NCBI RefSeq assembly: GCF_004745505.1 | Contig: NZ_RKLX01000016.1 | Span: 1-62,881, forward strand | From: Levilactobacillus suantsaiihabitans | GTDB lineage: Bacteria; Bacillota; Bacilli; Lactobacillales; Lactobacillaceae | Reading direction: 5' to 3' | DNA: 62,881 bases | Part shown: one piece after another, positions 19,514-29,024 of the stretch | How the letters are laid out: each line of letters opens with the position of its first letter | Numbering within the stretch: position 1 is the stretch's first letter | Made by a program: the position numbers and the translations under genes | Notes under the pieces: model-generated | Databases searched by the model: none | Told to the model about the DNA's origin: nothing | Seen by the model: only the letters and a program-made list of their open reading frames with translations

Positions 19514-20293
19514 CTATTTCTGCAGTACCGCTAGGGTGACCCGAATTTTTTCTTTTTTGGTGCGGCCGCCCACTTCATCCAGCCGAATCCGACCGAAGCC
19601 ACGGACCGAAACGATGTCCGCGACGTCTAATTCAAAATCTGGTTTCAGGGTTTCCGCCCAGTTCAGGCGAACCTTGCCGCCTTCAATCAGTTCCTTGGCA
19701 CGGTGTCGGGACAAATGAAACCCGGTCCCAACGATGTTGTCCAACCGCAGTGACGACAAGGTCGCCCCTTCAGTCTCCCACTCATTCATCGGCACGAGTA
19801 AATCATCCCACGTGTCAAGCTGCAAGCGTGCCTTGACCCGGCCGATGTGGTCCACTTGTCCCACTAAGTAATCGGCCATACTGGTTTCCGTGATGACCTG
19901 CCAATTCAGGCCGTCAGTGAGGATGTCGCCCAAGATCTCGCGCTCGATCCCCGAACCCAGCAAGGTTCCCAGAATCTGACTGTGATGCAACGTGGCAAAC
20001 TTTACCGGATAATCAACCTTCAAGACCGTTAATTCAAAGTCTTTGGCGGTCGGTTCATAGTAATCCGGATAAAAGAGCGCCCGCTGCATTTCCGCGTGCT
20101 CGTGACCACCACTGAAGCGCACGTGCTGATCAGCTCGCCGCGCCAGCGTTGTCGCAATGTACACTTGCCGGGGGTTCAAGAAATGCGTGAGAACGGGACG
20201 ATATTCGTCTTGAACTTGTTGGATCCAACCGCCGATAGCGTCGATCAGGGGCGCTTCGTCCGGTCGAAAATGCTGTAAGACATTCTCATCCAA
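19514..20293 (-). CDS. ylmH: YlmH family S4-domain RNA-binding protein
   Basis: A 259-residue protein with a conserved N-terminal domain and a C-terminal S4 domain (LRLDNIVGTGFHLSRHRAKE near 180-199, then KVRLNW and the loop ADIVSVRGFGRI). YlmH proteins are linked to division-cluster expression and, in Bacillus, to rescue of stalled ribosomes through binding of peptidyl-tRNA-50S; the role here is inferred. The start is a TTG at 20293 with AGGAGGGG upstream. It lies between yggT and divIVA in the standard order. Confidence 0.9.
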   Translation of the reverse strand: MDENVLQHFRPDEAPLIDAIGGWIQQVQDEYRPVLTHFLNPRQVYIATTLARRADQHVRFSGGHEHAEMQRALFYPDYYEPTAKDFELTVLKVDYPVKFATLHHSQILGTLLGSGIEREILGDILTDGLNWQVITETSMADYLVGQVDHIGRVKARLQLDTWDDLLVPMNEWETEGATLSSLRLDNIVGTGFHLSRHRAKELIEGGKVRLNWAETLKPDFELDVADIVSVRGFGRIRLDEVGGRTKKEKIRVTLAVLQK

Positions 20294-20317
20294 TTCCTTC
20301 CCCTCCTCTTGGTTAAA

Positions 20318-20599
20318 TTAAAGAATTAATCCAAAAATCATTTGCTCTAACGCCGATAGTCCGTATTGGACCAGCGTCAACACGATAATGGCCACCACCG
20401 GCCCAAAGCCTAGCGGTCCCACCGACACGAATTCAAAGTACCGGAGAAACGGCTCGACCAACCGGCCGATGATTTGACCAAATTTAGACTGATAGCCACC
20501 AGGGAGCCAACTGAGCAAGGCATACACCACAATTAACAGGATGTAAGCACTCACGGCCCAGTTCAGGACTTTAAATAGCAAAAGTATGAATTGTATCAC
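20318..20599 (-). CDS. YggT/YlmG family membrane protein
   Basis: A 93-residue protein with two transmembrane helices, roughly residues 3-28 and 63-90. The family signature YALLSWLPGG is near 26-35 and RLVEPFLRYF near 44-53. YggT proteins sit in the division cluster of many Gram-positives and may help division or membrane organisation; the mechanism is unknown. It starts with GTG after AAAGGAG. sepF lies 12 nt upstream and ylmH 24 nt downstream. Confidence 0.9.
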   Translation of the reverse strand: MIQFILLLFKVLNWAVSAYILLIVVYALLSWLPGGYQSKFGQIIGRLVEPFLRYFEFVSVGPLGFGPVVAIIVLTLVQYGLSALEQMIFGLIL

Positions 20600-20611
20600 T
20601 GTGATGCTCCT

Positions 20612-21055
20612 TTATTGTGTGACTTGAGTCCCGAGATTAGCGGCAACGTCGCCACTGACCTCAAAGTTGTGGGGCGTGCAGAGAAAAATCTGCTCACCGA
20701 TGCGTTTGATTTCGCCCCCCACGGCAAACGCGGTCCCGTTTAAGAAATCCACGATGCGTTGGGCCTGGGCTTCATCTACCCGGGCGAAATTAACGATGAC
20801 GGCATCCCCGCCCGTAATTTGTTTTGCAATCGACTTGGCATCCGAATAGATTCGCGGTTCGCAGATCGCGATATGACTGGTACTTGGCTTTGCAGATCGC
20901 ATGGCAACCACCTTTCGACTATCAACTGGCCGATTCGGGGTAGTTGGCGTTGGCTGTGACTTAGCTGTGGGGGTCGATGAACTGTCTTCCTCGTAGTCTT
21001 CGTCATACTCGTCGTTCATTCCGAAAAATTTGCTTAGACTAAACTTCTCCGCCAT
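20612..21055 (-). CDS. sepF: Cell-division protein SepF
   Basis: Membrane-binding partner of FtsZ that shapes the division ring. The 147 residues begin with an amphipathic membrane-targeting helix ([13 protein letters not shown]). An acidic and Thr/Pro-rich linker (16-45) follows, then the SepF core domain from about 55 ([38 protein letters not shown]). It is preceded by GAGAGGAG and lies directly after ftsZ. Confidence 0.95.
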   Translation of the reverse strand: MAEKFSLSKFFGMNDEYDEDYEEDSSSTPTAKSQPTPTTPNRPVDSRKVVAMRSAKPSTSHIAICEPRIYSDAKSIAKQITGGDAVIVNFARVDEAQAQRIVDFLNGTAFAVGGEIKRIGEQIFLCTPHNFEVSGDVAANLGTQVTQ

Positions 21056-21097
21056 GGTGCGCCACTCCTCTCAACACGAATTCTATCTGAACTGCTC

Positions 21098-22363
21098 TTA
21101 CTTGCGCCGCCGTTTGAAAAATGGTGGCGTATCTTCACCCTGGTTATCGTCCCCGTTAGAGGTGTCGTGTTCACTCGGGTTGAAGATATTGAAATCAGGC
21201 TTGTCAACGCCGGCAAATTCATTGCTGGCATTGTTGGTGCTCTTCGGTTCTGGCCGATGAGCGGGTTCACGAATATCCCAGTTGCCAAACGGATCCTTGT
21301 CATTTTCTTGGGTCGGTTGGTCGTTACGGCTGTCAGTCGTCCGGTTTTGTTGGCTTTCGGCACGACGGGCAACGCGACTGTGTTGGGCTGCTTCCCGTTC
21401 TTCCTTCTTCTTATCGATCCCAGTGGCAATCACTGTGACCCGTACTTCATCACCTAAGTCTTCGTCAATGGACGTCCCGAAGATGATGTTGACATCGCTG
21501 GTAGCGGCATCGGAGACGATCTGTGAAGCGGCTTGGGCTTCAAACAAGGACAGGTCGGGACCACCGGTAATGTTCAACAACACTTGTTCGGCGCCATCGA
21601 TAGAAACTTCCAGCAGTGGTGACGAGATAGCCTTCTTGGTCGCGTCTTCCGTCCGGTTTTCGCCGTTGGCAGAACCGATTCCCATTAAGGCCGCGCCTTG
21701 GTCCTTCATGACCGTCTTCACGTCGGCAAAGTCCAAGTTGACGTAACCAGGACTCGTGATCAAATCAGAAATCCCTTGGACCCCTTGACGTAACACGTTG
21801 TCGGCTTCCTGGAAGGCTTCCATCATCGGCGTCTTCTTGTCGACGATTTCTAACAAGCGGTTGTTGGCAATGACGATCAACGTATCGACATTTTCCTTCA
21901 TGGCCGCGACCCCTTCAGCGGCGAAACGACCCCGCCGTGGGCCTTCAAAACTAAATGGTCGGGTGACAACTCCCACCGTCAATGCGCCGCCTTCTTTGGC
22001 GATCTTGGCAACGATTGGGGCAGCCCCGTTCCCAGTACCACCGCCCATACCGGCAGTGACGAAGACCATGTCAGCGCCTTGTAAGGCTTCCGTGATCTGT
22101 TCTTCGCTTTCTTCAGCGGCCTTGGCCCCCACTTCGGGATTGGCACCAGCGCCGAGTCCCTTGGTCAGTTTCGGTCCAAGTTGAATCTTGGTTTCGGCTT
22201 TCGAGGCTTCGAGGGCTTGCACATCCGTGTTGGCCACGATAAATTCGACACCCTTGACGTCTTCAGCAATCATCCGGTTAACGGCGTTGTTACCCCCGCC
22301 GCCGACGCCGATCACCTTAATGATCGCGCCGTTATTTTGAGCAGAATCTAGTGAGTATTCCAT
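21098..22363 (-). CDS. ftsZ: Cell-division GTPase FtsZ
   Basis: Tubulin-like GTPase forming the division ring. The 421 residues show [17 protein letters not shown] at the N-terminus, the GTP-binding loop [12 protein letters not shown] (Asn where many species have Thr or Ser), and T7-loop residues near [11 protein letters not shown]. After about residue 320 comes a charged, Asn/Gln/Pro-rich linker, then the C-terminal peptide [11 protein letters not shown] that binds FtsA and SepF. The start at 22363 is preceded by GGAGGAATACACAA and matches the family; upstream in-frame codons overlap ftsA in another frame and are not used. Confidence 0.97.
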   Translation of the reverse strand: MEYSLDSAQNNGAIIKVIGVGGGGNNAVNRMIAEDVKGVEFIVANTDVQALEASKAETKIQLGPKLTKGLGAGANPEVGAKAAEESEEQITEALQGADMVFVTAGMGGGTGNGAAPIVAKIAKEGGALTVGVVTRPFSFEGPRRGRFAAEGVAAMKENVDTLIVIANNRLLEIVDKKTPMMEAFQEADNVLRQGVQGISDLITSPGYVNLDFADVKTVMKDQGAALMGIGSANGENRTEDATKKAISSPLLEVSIDGAEQVLLNITGGPDLSLFEAQAASQIVSDAATSDVNIIFGTSIDEDLGDEVRVTVIATGIDKKKEEREAAQHSRVARRAESQQNRTTDSRNDQPTQENDKDPFGNWDIREPAHRPEPKSTNNASNEFAGVDKPDFNIFNPSEHDTSNGDDNQGEDTPPFFKRRRK

Positions 22364-22385
22364 TTGTGTATTCCTCCATCTCGCG

Positions 22386-23714
22386 TTAGTCGAAGAAGTC
22401 GCTGAAGAACTTCTTGATACCTTCAGTCCGATTTTTCTTCTTTTTTGGTTTCGGTTGCTTACCCTGATTTGATTGCGCCGGGGCAGCTTGCTGCGTTTCT
22501 GCGGCTTGTTCCCGTTGGCGAATCTCATCGGTTTCATCGGCTAGTTGGGTGGAGCCCGTCAAGGCACTCTTGATGAGCAGGTCAATCTCACTCAGCCCCC
22601 CAAAGTATTTCACTAGGGCCAGCGCCAATGTAAAGGACGGATGGCGTAACCCCATTTGATCAGGCACATAAACCCGAACATTAGTGTTAAATTCGTCGGT
22701 TGCCAGATCGGTAATGCCTGGCAGGGCCGCCACCCCACCGGTCAAGACGATACCCCCGGGGAGGTCTAAGGCTTGCACCTTATCCAGGTTGCCCCGCAGG
22801 TGTTTGAAGATCTGGTCCAAACGGGCCTCAATGATCTCCGCTAAGTATTTTTCTGAAACGGGCGTTGGTTGGCTTTGACCCACCACGTCCACGGGGAACT
22901 CGTCTTCATCACTGGCCTGCGTCGAATCGGCGTAACCGTAGTCGCGCTTTAACTTCTCCGCACTGTCCAGCGAGGTGTTTAGGACCACGGAAATATCCTT
23001 GGTAATAAACTGACCGCCCTCTTGGTCAACGTCAATGTATTTCAACTGGTGGTCGTGAATGACGGCGGCGGTGGATTGGCCACCCCCCAGGTCGATCAAG
23101 ATCGTCCCGAAGTCTTGTTCGCCATCATTCATCACCATCATGCCTTGAGCCATCGGGTTGATGACCGTGCCGCGTAACTTCAAGCCGGCTTGTTCCACGG
23201 CTTTGCGGGTGTTGTGCATGATCGTCTTGGGCCCGGTAAACAGCGTCCCGTGTAATTCCAAACGCACGCCGACCATGCCGCGGGGGTCCTTGATGCCATC
23301 AAAGCCGTCCACAACAAATTCATCGGACAGAATATCGACGACCTCACGTTCCGGTGGCAGGCTTTGAATCAACGCTGCTGTTGCCACATTCCGGACATCG
23401 CGGCCAGTGATTTCGCGGGACTGGTCATCAATGGCGATCATGCCACTGCAAGGTTCAATTTTTAACATATTTGCGGGAATTCCCACAATCACATCGTGAA
23501 TTTCAATGCTGGCCTTCTCTTCGGCTTGCCGGACGGCCCGTTGAATTGCTTCAGCGGCTTTGTCAATATCCACGATTACCCCGCGGCTGACACCGTTCGA
23601 ACGTTCGTTTCCCACGCCAATAACGTTCATCTGCCCTTTAACATTCTCAGCAACAATGACTTTTATTGAGGTGGTTCCTATATCGAGACCAACGTACATC
23701 CCTGAATTATCCAT
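22386..23714 (-). CDS. ftsA: Cell-division protein FtsA
   Basis: Actin-like ATPase that tethers FtsZ to the membrane. The 442 residues show [16 protein letters not shown] at 6-21, the 1C subdomain, [15 protein letters not shown] near 205, and [14 protein letters not shown] near 325. A Gln/Ala/Lys-rich linker leads to the C-terminal amphipathic membrane helix ([13 protein letters not shown]). AGGAGG lies upstream of the ATG. It is preceded by a 140-nt gap with its own promoter candidate, and 22 nt separate it from ftsZ. Confidence 0.96.
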   Translation of the reverse strand: MDNSGMYVGLDIGTTSIKVIVAENVKGQMNVIGVGNERSNGVSRGVIVDIDKAAEAIQRAVRQAEEKASIEIHDVIVGIPANMLKIEPCSGMIAIDDQSREITGRDVRNVATAALIQSLPPEREVVDILSDEFVVDGFDGIKDPRGMVGVRLELHGTLFTGPKTIMHNTRKAVEQAGLKLRGTVINPMAQGMMVMNDGEQDFGTILIDLGGGQSTAAVIHDHQLKYIDVDQEGGQFITKDISVVLNTSLDSAEKLKRDYGYADSTQASDEDEFPVDVVGQSQPTPVSEKYLAEIIEARLDQIFKHLRGNLDKVQALDLPGGIVLTGGVAALPGITDLATDEFNTNVRVYVPDQMGLRHPSFTLALALVKYFGGLSEIDLLIKSALTGSTQLADETDEIRQREQAAETQQAAPAQSNQGKQPKPKKKKNRTEGIKKFFSDFFD

Positions 23715-23786
23715 AGAAAAAGGAACCTCCTAAGTTAATCAATCTAATAACACTGCATGAATTCGCTTTTTCCCTAATTATTTTAC

Positions 23787-23833
23787 AGTTTACCACATTT
23801 GATAGGGGTTAAAAAAGCCTTTATGGCGCTTTT
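23787..23833 (-). promoter_or_regulatory. Attenuator-like hairpin and promoter candidate between divIB and ftsA
   Basis: On the minus strand a short AAAAGCGCC/GGCTTTTTT hairpin (about 23810-23833) is followed by an extended -10 element, TGGTAAACT (TAAACT at 23787-23792). The same TGTGGTAAACT occurs in the mraZ promoter. The -35 is poor. It may give ftsA-ftsZ extra transcription independent of the upstream wall genes. Confidence 0.4.
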
Positions 23834-23855
23834 CTTCGCTGCAATCAAAATGAAA

Positions 23856-24716
23856 TTATTTCTTAAAGGCATACGAGTAAGCACCGACTTCTAAATTAAC
23901 GACACCCTTTTGCTTCATCTTGGCCGCAATTCCCGGGTAATAAGCCATTTTTTTGGCAAAACTCGAAATGCTGGCGTAGACTTCGTTGCCATCGTTCATG
24001 AATAGGTGCACCCGTTCCGGATTATCCTTGGTCGGAGCGTCCTGAATTTCACTGATGCTGCGCTTGATGTCGCCATTTAACTGGGCATACTGCAAAATCA
24101 TGCGGTGCAGGGTCTTGGCCTGTTTGAAATGACCATAGACCGGGGTGCCACTCTTGGGTTGGGTCACGGACTGCTGACTCACGACCCCATTTTCCAACAC
24201 CTCGTAGTAGCGGTTTTGTTTCATCACGTAACCCGCCGTCGCAAATTCCTTGACGTGAATCGTCACGTGATTGGGCCGCCGCAGGCTGATAGTAACGGTC
24301 TTGAGCCGCGTGTTGCGCTTACGGGCCTGCTGGGCCAGGTGTTGCTCGTGGCCCAGCACCTTGAACACGGAATCGCCCGCGTGGATGTGGGCCGCTCGTT
24401 GGACCTGCTTGGCCGACAACGCCGACGTGCCCGTGACCTTGACCGCGGGAAAGTGACTCAGCGGTGACACCAGGTAGACCATCGCCAAGATCACGACGGT
24501 AAAGCTCGTCAGCAGGATGGTCAACCGGCGAATCAGCTTGCGGTTCCGTTGGTGTTTCAACCGCGGTAGCTTGTCGCCGATTCGATGAGCCTGATGGATC
24601 CATTTCGGCGTCTTAGCCTGCTTGCGCTTCTCCTCGGCCTGTTTTTGGTAGGCTTCCCAAGGGGTCAAGGGATGTTGCGGTTGTTTTAATTCATTGCGGT
24701 TCAAGCGAAACTTCAC
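23856..24716 (-). CDS. divIB: Cell-division protein DivIB (FtsQ)
   Basis: Bitopic division protein of about 286 residues. It has a long charged cytosolic N-terminus (to about 65), one membrane helix (LTILLTSFTVVILAMVYLV near 67-85), then a POTRA domain (PAVKVTGTSALSAKQVQRAA) and the FtsQ/DivIB domain. It connects FtsL and the late division synthase. The GTG at 24716 has GGGAGG 8 nt upstream; a GTG nine bases earlier overlaps that site and is less likely. It follows murG by 47 nt. Confidence 0.93.
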   Translation of the reverse strand: MKFRLNRNELKQPQHPLTPWEAYQKQAEEKRKQAKTPKWIHQAHRIGDKLPRLKHQRNRKLIRRLTILLTSFTVVILAMVYLVSPLSHFPAVKVTGTSALSAKQVQRAAHIHAGDSVFKVLGHEQHLAQQARKRNTRLKTVTISLRRPNHVTIHVKEFATAGYVMKQNRYYEVLENGVVSQQSVTQPKSGTPVYGHFKQAKTLHRMILQYAQLNGDIKRSISEIQDAPTKDNPERVHLFMNDGNEVYASISSFAKKMAYYPGIAAKMKQKGVVNLEVGAYSYAFKK

Positions 24717-24763
24717 AGGCGCCACCTCCCATCCACTGGTTTTGTGCAGCCACGAACGGCTGG

Positions 24764-25858
24764 CTAGTTTTGCTTGAGTGATTCAACGACGTCTAAGACG
24801 CGGTCCGCGGCGTCGGGAACCCCCAATTGCTTGGAAGCCGCCGCCATGTCTTGTCGCAAAGCGTCGTCTTTCATCAACTGGTCGGCCTTGCTTAGCAGCG
24901 TGGTACCACTCAGGTTCTCCTCGGTGATAATTTCCGCGGCACCGACCGTGGCCAGCGACTGCGCGTTTTTCATCTGGTGATTGGCGGTCACGTACGGACT
25001 GGGAATCAGGATCGACGGAATGCCATCGGCCGTGATTTCCGCCAAGCTCGTCGCCCCGGCCCGGCCAACGATGGCTGCAACCTTGGGCAAGACCTCCGGC
25101 ATGTTGCTGATGTAGGGCTTGATCACCACGTTATCTGCCACCTGAACGTCCTTAAGCTCGGCCATGACGCCATCATAGCGCTTTTGCCCGGTCACAAAGA
25201 CCACTTGGTATTGCCGTTGGTTAAATTCGGGAATCGCGGCCACCGTGGCAGCGTTGATCTTCAAGGCCCCCTGTGAGCCCCCGAAGATCAGTAACGTCGG
25301 CACGTCATCTTTGAGTCCGTATTCGTGCCAGCTAAAATGGCTGACGATCTCCGCGGCTTCTTGGGCCCGGGGATTCCCCGTCTTGACCATCTTTGTCGCC
25401 GGTAACTGATCCAGCGCCGCGTCAAAAACGTAGGCGATGCGGTCCACGTAACGGCTCAAAAACCGGTTGGTGATACCGACCACGCTGTTTTGTTCGTGAA
25501 TCAAAGTGGGCACGTGCAATCGCGCGGCGGCGTAGACCACGGCTCCGGACACGTAGCCCCCGGTCCCCACAACCACGTCCGGCTTGAACTGCCGAATCAT
25601 TTTCTTGGCCGCGTGCACGCTCTTTAAGAAGAGATAGATTGTTTTAAAGTTTTCGAGTGATAAGGAACGCTTGAAGCCTTGGATCCGGGTCGCCTGAAAG
25701 GGAATTCCCTTGGCCGGCACGATGCTGCTTTCCAGCCCGCGTTCGGAACCGACGTACATGACGGCGGAATCCGGTTCCCGCTTCTTTAACGCCTTGATGA
25801 GTGCCAGCGCCGGGTAAATGTGGCCCCCGGTACCGCCGCCCGATACCATTAATCGCAT
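24764..25858 (-). CDS. murG: UDP-GlcNAc transferase MurG
   Basis: Adds GlcNAc to undecaprenyl-PP-MurNAc-pentapeptide (lipid I to lipid II) on the inner membrane face. The 364 residues show the glycine-rich [12 protein letters not shown] at 7-18, the second loop [10 protein letters not shown] near 95, and the donor-binding segment [12 protein letters not shown] near 262. Start and murD stop overlap as TAATG, so the genes are translationally coupled. Confidence 0.96.
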   Translation of the reverse strand: MRLMVSGGGTGGHIYPALALIKALKKREPDSAVMYVGSERGLESSIVPAKGIPFQATRIQGFKRSLSLENFKTIYLFLKSVHAAKKMIRQFKPDVVVGTGGYVSGAVVYAAARLHVPTLIHEQNSVVGITNRFLSRYVDRIAYVFDAALDQLPATKMVKTGNPRAQEAAEIVSHFSWHEYGLKDDVPTLLIFGGSQGALKINAATVAAIPEFNQRQYQVVFVTGQKRYDGVMAELKDVQVADNVVIKPYISNMPEVLPKVAAIVGRAGATSLAEITADGIPSILIPSPYVTANHQMKNAQSLATVGAAEIITEENLSGTTLLSKADQLMKDDALRQDMAAASKQLGVPDAADRVLDVVESLKQN

Positions 25859-27237
25859 TATTTTTCCTCCTGTTTCCCGGTCAGTTGTTCAACGGCCTTG
25901 ATGAACCGGTCGCCTCTGACTTCAAAGTTCGGATATTGATCCCAGCTGGCATTCGCGGGTGACAAGAGCACGATGTCGCCCGGGTCACTCAGTTGATAAG
26001 CCAATGGGACCGCCGTTTCCACGTTGTCGGTCAACTTGATGGTCTGGATACCGGCTTGCTTGGCGGTGTCTTCCAGTAACTTCGCGGTCTGGCCGAACAA
26101 AATGATAGCCTTCACGTGGGCCTTAAAGGACGGGATCATCTTTTCAAAGGTGTAACCCCGGTCCAATCCCCCAGCCAACAATACGACGGGCGCCTTGAAG
26201 CCCTTCAACGCCATTTCCGTAGCTTCCATGTCGGTCGCCTTGGAATCGTTGTAGTATTGCCGTCCTTTTGCTTCGAGGACGAATTGTGTCCGGTGCCGGA
26301 CCCCGCCGAAGCTCTTTAAGACCGCCACGATGGCAGCTGTGCTGACACCCTTGATCTTGGCAACGGCGATGGCGGCCAGCGCATTTTCCACGTTGTGGTC
26401 GCCGGGTACCTTGATGTCGCTGGCGGGCATAATGGTTTCTTGCTTAAAGTACAGGATGCCATCCTTTTCGTAGGCGCCGTCTTCGGATTGGTCTTGACGC
26501 GAGAATGGGACCACTTGCGCCTTGGTATTTTGACTCAGATCGCGCCATTCTTGGTTGTCAAAGTTCACCACAAAATAGTCGTCGGCCGTTTGGTTGGCGG
26601 TGATCTTCATCTTAGCCGCCACATAGTTGGCCCGCGTCTTGTGGTAGTCCAAATGGTTCGAGAAAATGTTGGTCAACACGGCGATGTGGGGATGAAATTC
26701 AGTGGTTTCCGCCAACATGAAGCTGGACACTTCCAGCACCAAGGTGTCGTCTGGCGTGACCTCTTGGACCACCTTGCTGGCAGGAATCCCAATGTTACCG
26801 GCGTAAACGGCCTTGCCTGCTTGCCGGTCATGCGCGACCATCTTTTGGATCATCGTGGTCGTCGTAGTCTTCCCGTTGCTCCCGGTCACGGCAATGAGTT
26901 CTGCGTCAGCCACTTCGCCGACCAGTTCCATTTCCCCAATCACCGGAATCTTTTCGGCCAAGGCCCGCTTAACGACCGGTACGTCGTAGAAAATGCCGGG
27001 ATTCTTTACAATGTAGTCGTACCCGGGATCCAACAGATCAGCCGTTTGTTCCCCCGTAATCACGGTAAAGCCGGCCGCTTTCAAGGCTTGGGCATCAGGA
27101 TTTTCAGCCAACGGTTTGACATCACTGACGGTAACCTGTGCCCCCAAACGCTTCAATAAATGCGCTGCATTGACCCCACTTTTCGCCAATCCCAAGACCA
27201 GCACTTTTTTGTCTTGATACGTCGTGATTTGTTTCAT
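25858..27237 (-). CDS. murD: UDP-MurNAc-L-alanine:D-glutamate ligase MurD
   Basis: Adds D-glutamate to UDP-MurNAc-L-Ala in the cytosol. The 459 residues show [14 protein letters not shown] at 12-25, the P-loop [14 protein letters not shown] near 120, the carbamylated-lysine region, and RHRTQFV plus DSKATD in the second half. The start at 27237 ([12 protein letters not shown]) is chosen by family alignment; the ribosome site GGAGAG is weak and 14 nt away. An open extension of 50 codons upstream has no family support. Normally murD follows mraY within a few bases; here 790 bp of repeat-containing DNA and a terminator intervene. Confidence 0.95.
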   Translation of the reverse strand: MKQITTYQDKKVLVLGLAKSGVNAAHLLKRLGAQVTVSDVKPLAENPDAQALKAAGFTVITGEQTADLLDPGYDYIVKNPGIFYDVPVVKRALAEKIPVIGEMELVGEVADAELIAVTGSNGKTTTTTMIQKMVAHDRQAGKAVYAGNIGIPASKVVQEVTPDDTLVLEVSSFMLAETTEFHPHIAVLTNIFSNHLDYHKTRANYVAAKMKITANQTADDYFVVNFDNQEWRDLSQNTKAQVVPFSRQDQSEDGAYEKDGILYFKQETIMPASDIKVPGDHNVENALAAIAVAKIKGVSTAAIVAVLKSFGGVRHRTQFVLEAKGRQYYNDSKATDMEATEMALKGFKAPVVLLAGGLDRGYTFEKMIPSFKAHVKAIILFGQTAKLLEDTAKQAGIQTIKLTDNVETAVPLAYQLSDPGDIVLLSPANASWDQYPNFEVRGDRFIKAVEQLTGKQEEK

Positions 27238-27545
27238 AATAACCGCTCGCTCTCCATTCTCTTTGATTAATCGTTTTTTTAGTTTTTTGACATTCAGCCA
27301 TTTTACTGCGGCCAAGCGTTCAGCTGGGCGCCGATAGCCCCCATTAGCAACAGTCAAGCAATTGGATGTCACCACTACGTTCAGCATAACTGAAACCAGT
27401 TACGCAGCAACTAGACAAAACCCAATTATCTGCCGAAACCTGGCCTAAAAATGACGCAAGGTTACACTTAGTTTGCCAACAACTGGCAAGCAGCGATTGA
27501 CTGGCCTAGATTGTGTTGTCACTAACTGCTGTGGATACGCACAAC
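27238..27545. other. Gene-free leader region upstream of murD
   Basis: No gene is supported. It must contain the promoter for murD-murG-divIB unless readthrough from mraY is used, but I cannot pick a convincing -35/-10 pair. A palindrome TTGCCA-N5-TGGCAA lies at 27473-27489; it may be an operator or just a hairpin. Confidence 0.5.
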
Positions 27546-27646
27546 TATCGGCCAAAAACTCACTAGAAATGCGTCCAGCTGTGGGCCCGAGACCGTACCA
27601 TGATAAAAGTCGCCATCCAACCCATTTCTAACGAACGGTAAGGCGC
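27546..27646 (-). repeat. Internally deleted module A copy
   Basis: In minus orientation the left arm GCCTTACCGTTCG plus TTAGAAATGGGTTGG (27615-27646) is followed after a deletion by fragments resembling the A interior (GGTACGGTCTCGGGCCC). The right arm then runs CCCACAGCTGGACGCATTTCTAGTGAG. The two arms still pair. It lies 120 nt from the intact A copy 5. Confidence 0.6.
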
Positions 27647-27769
27647 AAACTCAGATGGGACCATCTCTGACTGACTCCCGCGAGTTGACACCCGTTAGGA
27701 GCCTTGTATTGGTCGAGAGCCAGTTAACAAGCTAGTCGGCCAAATCGCCTGTTGTTGACAAGCATCTTT

Positions 27770-27958
27770 GTAGCCGAGAGTTCGCCAAATATGGGTTCAG
27801 CCGTGGGAGTTCCCTTAGCGGCGCGGTTCATGCCGCTTAGGGAACTGGCGTCTTTGAGACGTGAACTTCGGCTCAAAGCGAGGCGTCGAGACCGCCTTTT
27901 GGCTCGGCCCGTCCGCCCCAGCGTTCCAACCCATATTTGGCGAACGGTAGGCGGCCAG
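27770..27958 (-). repeat. Module A repeat, copy 5, between mraY and murD
   Basis: Full A copy in minus orientation, outer stem GCCAAATATGGGTT/AACCCATATTTGGC and third hairpin AGTTCCCTAAGCGGC/GCCGCTAAGGGAACT. It sits in the division cluster downstream of the mraY terminator. Confidence 0.85.
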
Positions 27959-27975
27959 CTCCCACCAACCCTAAG

Positions 27976-28020
27976 ACAAAAAATGGGCTAACCAGCGCTA
28001 ATGAGCCAGTTAGCCCATTA
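27976..28020 (-). terminator. Terminator after mraY
   Basis: Minus-strand stem ATGGGCTAACTGGC pairs with GCTGGTTAGCCCAT and is followed by TTTTTTGTC. It directly follows the mraY stop and ends the first half of the division cluster. Confidence 0.85.
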
Positions 28021-28031
28021 GTCGTCAGAAG

Positions 28032-29015
28032 CTATTTTGCCAAGATGGCCCACACACCGGTCAACGCGGTAACCAAGCCAACGCCCCAGAAAGTGAAGTC
28101 GATCTTCCACTCACTCCAGCCCTTCATTTCGAAGTGGTGGTGAATAGGACTCATCAAGAAGATGCGCTTTCCAGTTAGCTTGAATGAGGCAACTTGCAAA
28201 ATAACACTCGCCGTCTCAATCACAAAGACCAAACCGATCCACAACAGCGACAATTCGTGATGCAACAGAATCGAGACCGCGGCTAGAGCACCACCTAAGG
28301 CCAACGAGCCGGTGTCACCCATGAAGATTTTAGCTGGTTTGTGATTAAAAATGAGAAACCCGAGAAGACTGCCGACTACGGCAAAACAGAATAAAGCAAT
28401 ATTCATTTGGTGTTGTTGCCAGGCCACGATGCCGTATGCCAAAAATGAGATGCTGGCTAACCCGCTTACCAGGCCGTCTAAGCCATCGGAGAGGTTAACG
28501 GCATTACTGAACCCAACTAACCAAATAATCACGAAGACGGCATACCAGCCACTCATGTGCCAGTTACCGAGCCCCGGAACGTGTAATTCCATGGGCAGCT
28601 GTTCGTGGGTGTAGACCCAAAATAAGATCAACGCCCCCACGATTTGGCCCAGCAACTTTTGCCAAGCCTTCAGCCCTTCGTTTTGCCGGTGGAACAGTTT
28701 GATGCTGTCGTCCCACATCCCCAGGCCACCGTAGAGGACCAGGATAAAGAGCAAGATCCACGTGGTCGATAACACCCGGTGAGGCGCCACTGCCCAACTG
28801 GTGAGCAGCGTCATGACCACGATGGCGACAATGAATAACAGGCCCCCCATGGTTGGCGTTCCCGACTTCTTTTCGTGCCACGTGGGCCCTTCTTCACGAA
28901 TCATTTGCCCTTCGTGCCGTGCCCGGAAATACCGGATCAGTGACGGCATAAACGCCGCCGTAATTATAAATCCACCCAACAGTGGCAACAGTACATTCAT
29001 CATTGTCTCTCTCAA
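28032..29015 (-). CDS. mraY: Phospho-MurNAc-pentapeptide transferase MraY
   Basis: Polytopic enzyme, about ten membrane helices, that moves phospho-MurNAc-pentapeptide onto undecaprenyl phosphate to give lipid I. It shows [21 protein letters not shown] near 40-60, SDGLDGL ([15 protein letters not shown] near 175), [11 protein letters not shown] and [13 protein letters not shown] near the C-terminus. The frame opens with TTG at 29015; ATG codons at 29003 and 29000, after GAGAGAGAC, are the more likely starts and give 322-323 residues. It follows the pbp gene within about 10-24 nt. Confidence 0.95.
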   Translation of the reverse strand: MRETMMNVLLPLLGGFIITAAFMPSLIRYFRARHEGQMIREEGPTWHEKKSGTPTMGGLLFIVAIVVMTLLTSWAVAPHRVLSTTWILLFILVLYGGLGMWDDSIKLFHRQNEGLKAWQKLLGQIVGALILFWVYTHEQLPMELHVPGLGNWHMSGWYAVFVIIWLVGFSNAVNLSDGLDGLVSGLASISFLAYGIVAWQQHQMNIALFCFAVVGSLLGFLIFNHKPAKIFMGDTGSLALGGALAAVSILLHHELSLLWIGLVFVIETASVILQVASFKLTGKRIFLMSPIHHHFEMKGWSEWKIDFTFWGVGLVTALTGVWAILAK

Positions 29016-29024
29016 TCCTCATTC

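Noticed and set aside
21098-22363. The FtsZ GTP loop [10 protein letters not shown] as a damaged active site.
   Set aside because: Asn at this position is, to my knowledge, normal in lactobacillus FtsZ; the rest of the GTPase is intact.
22364-22537. A possible 58-residue N-terminal extension of FtsZ.
   Set aside because: It overlaps ftsA in another frame; the family start MEYSLDS at 22363 has a good ribosome site.
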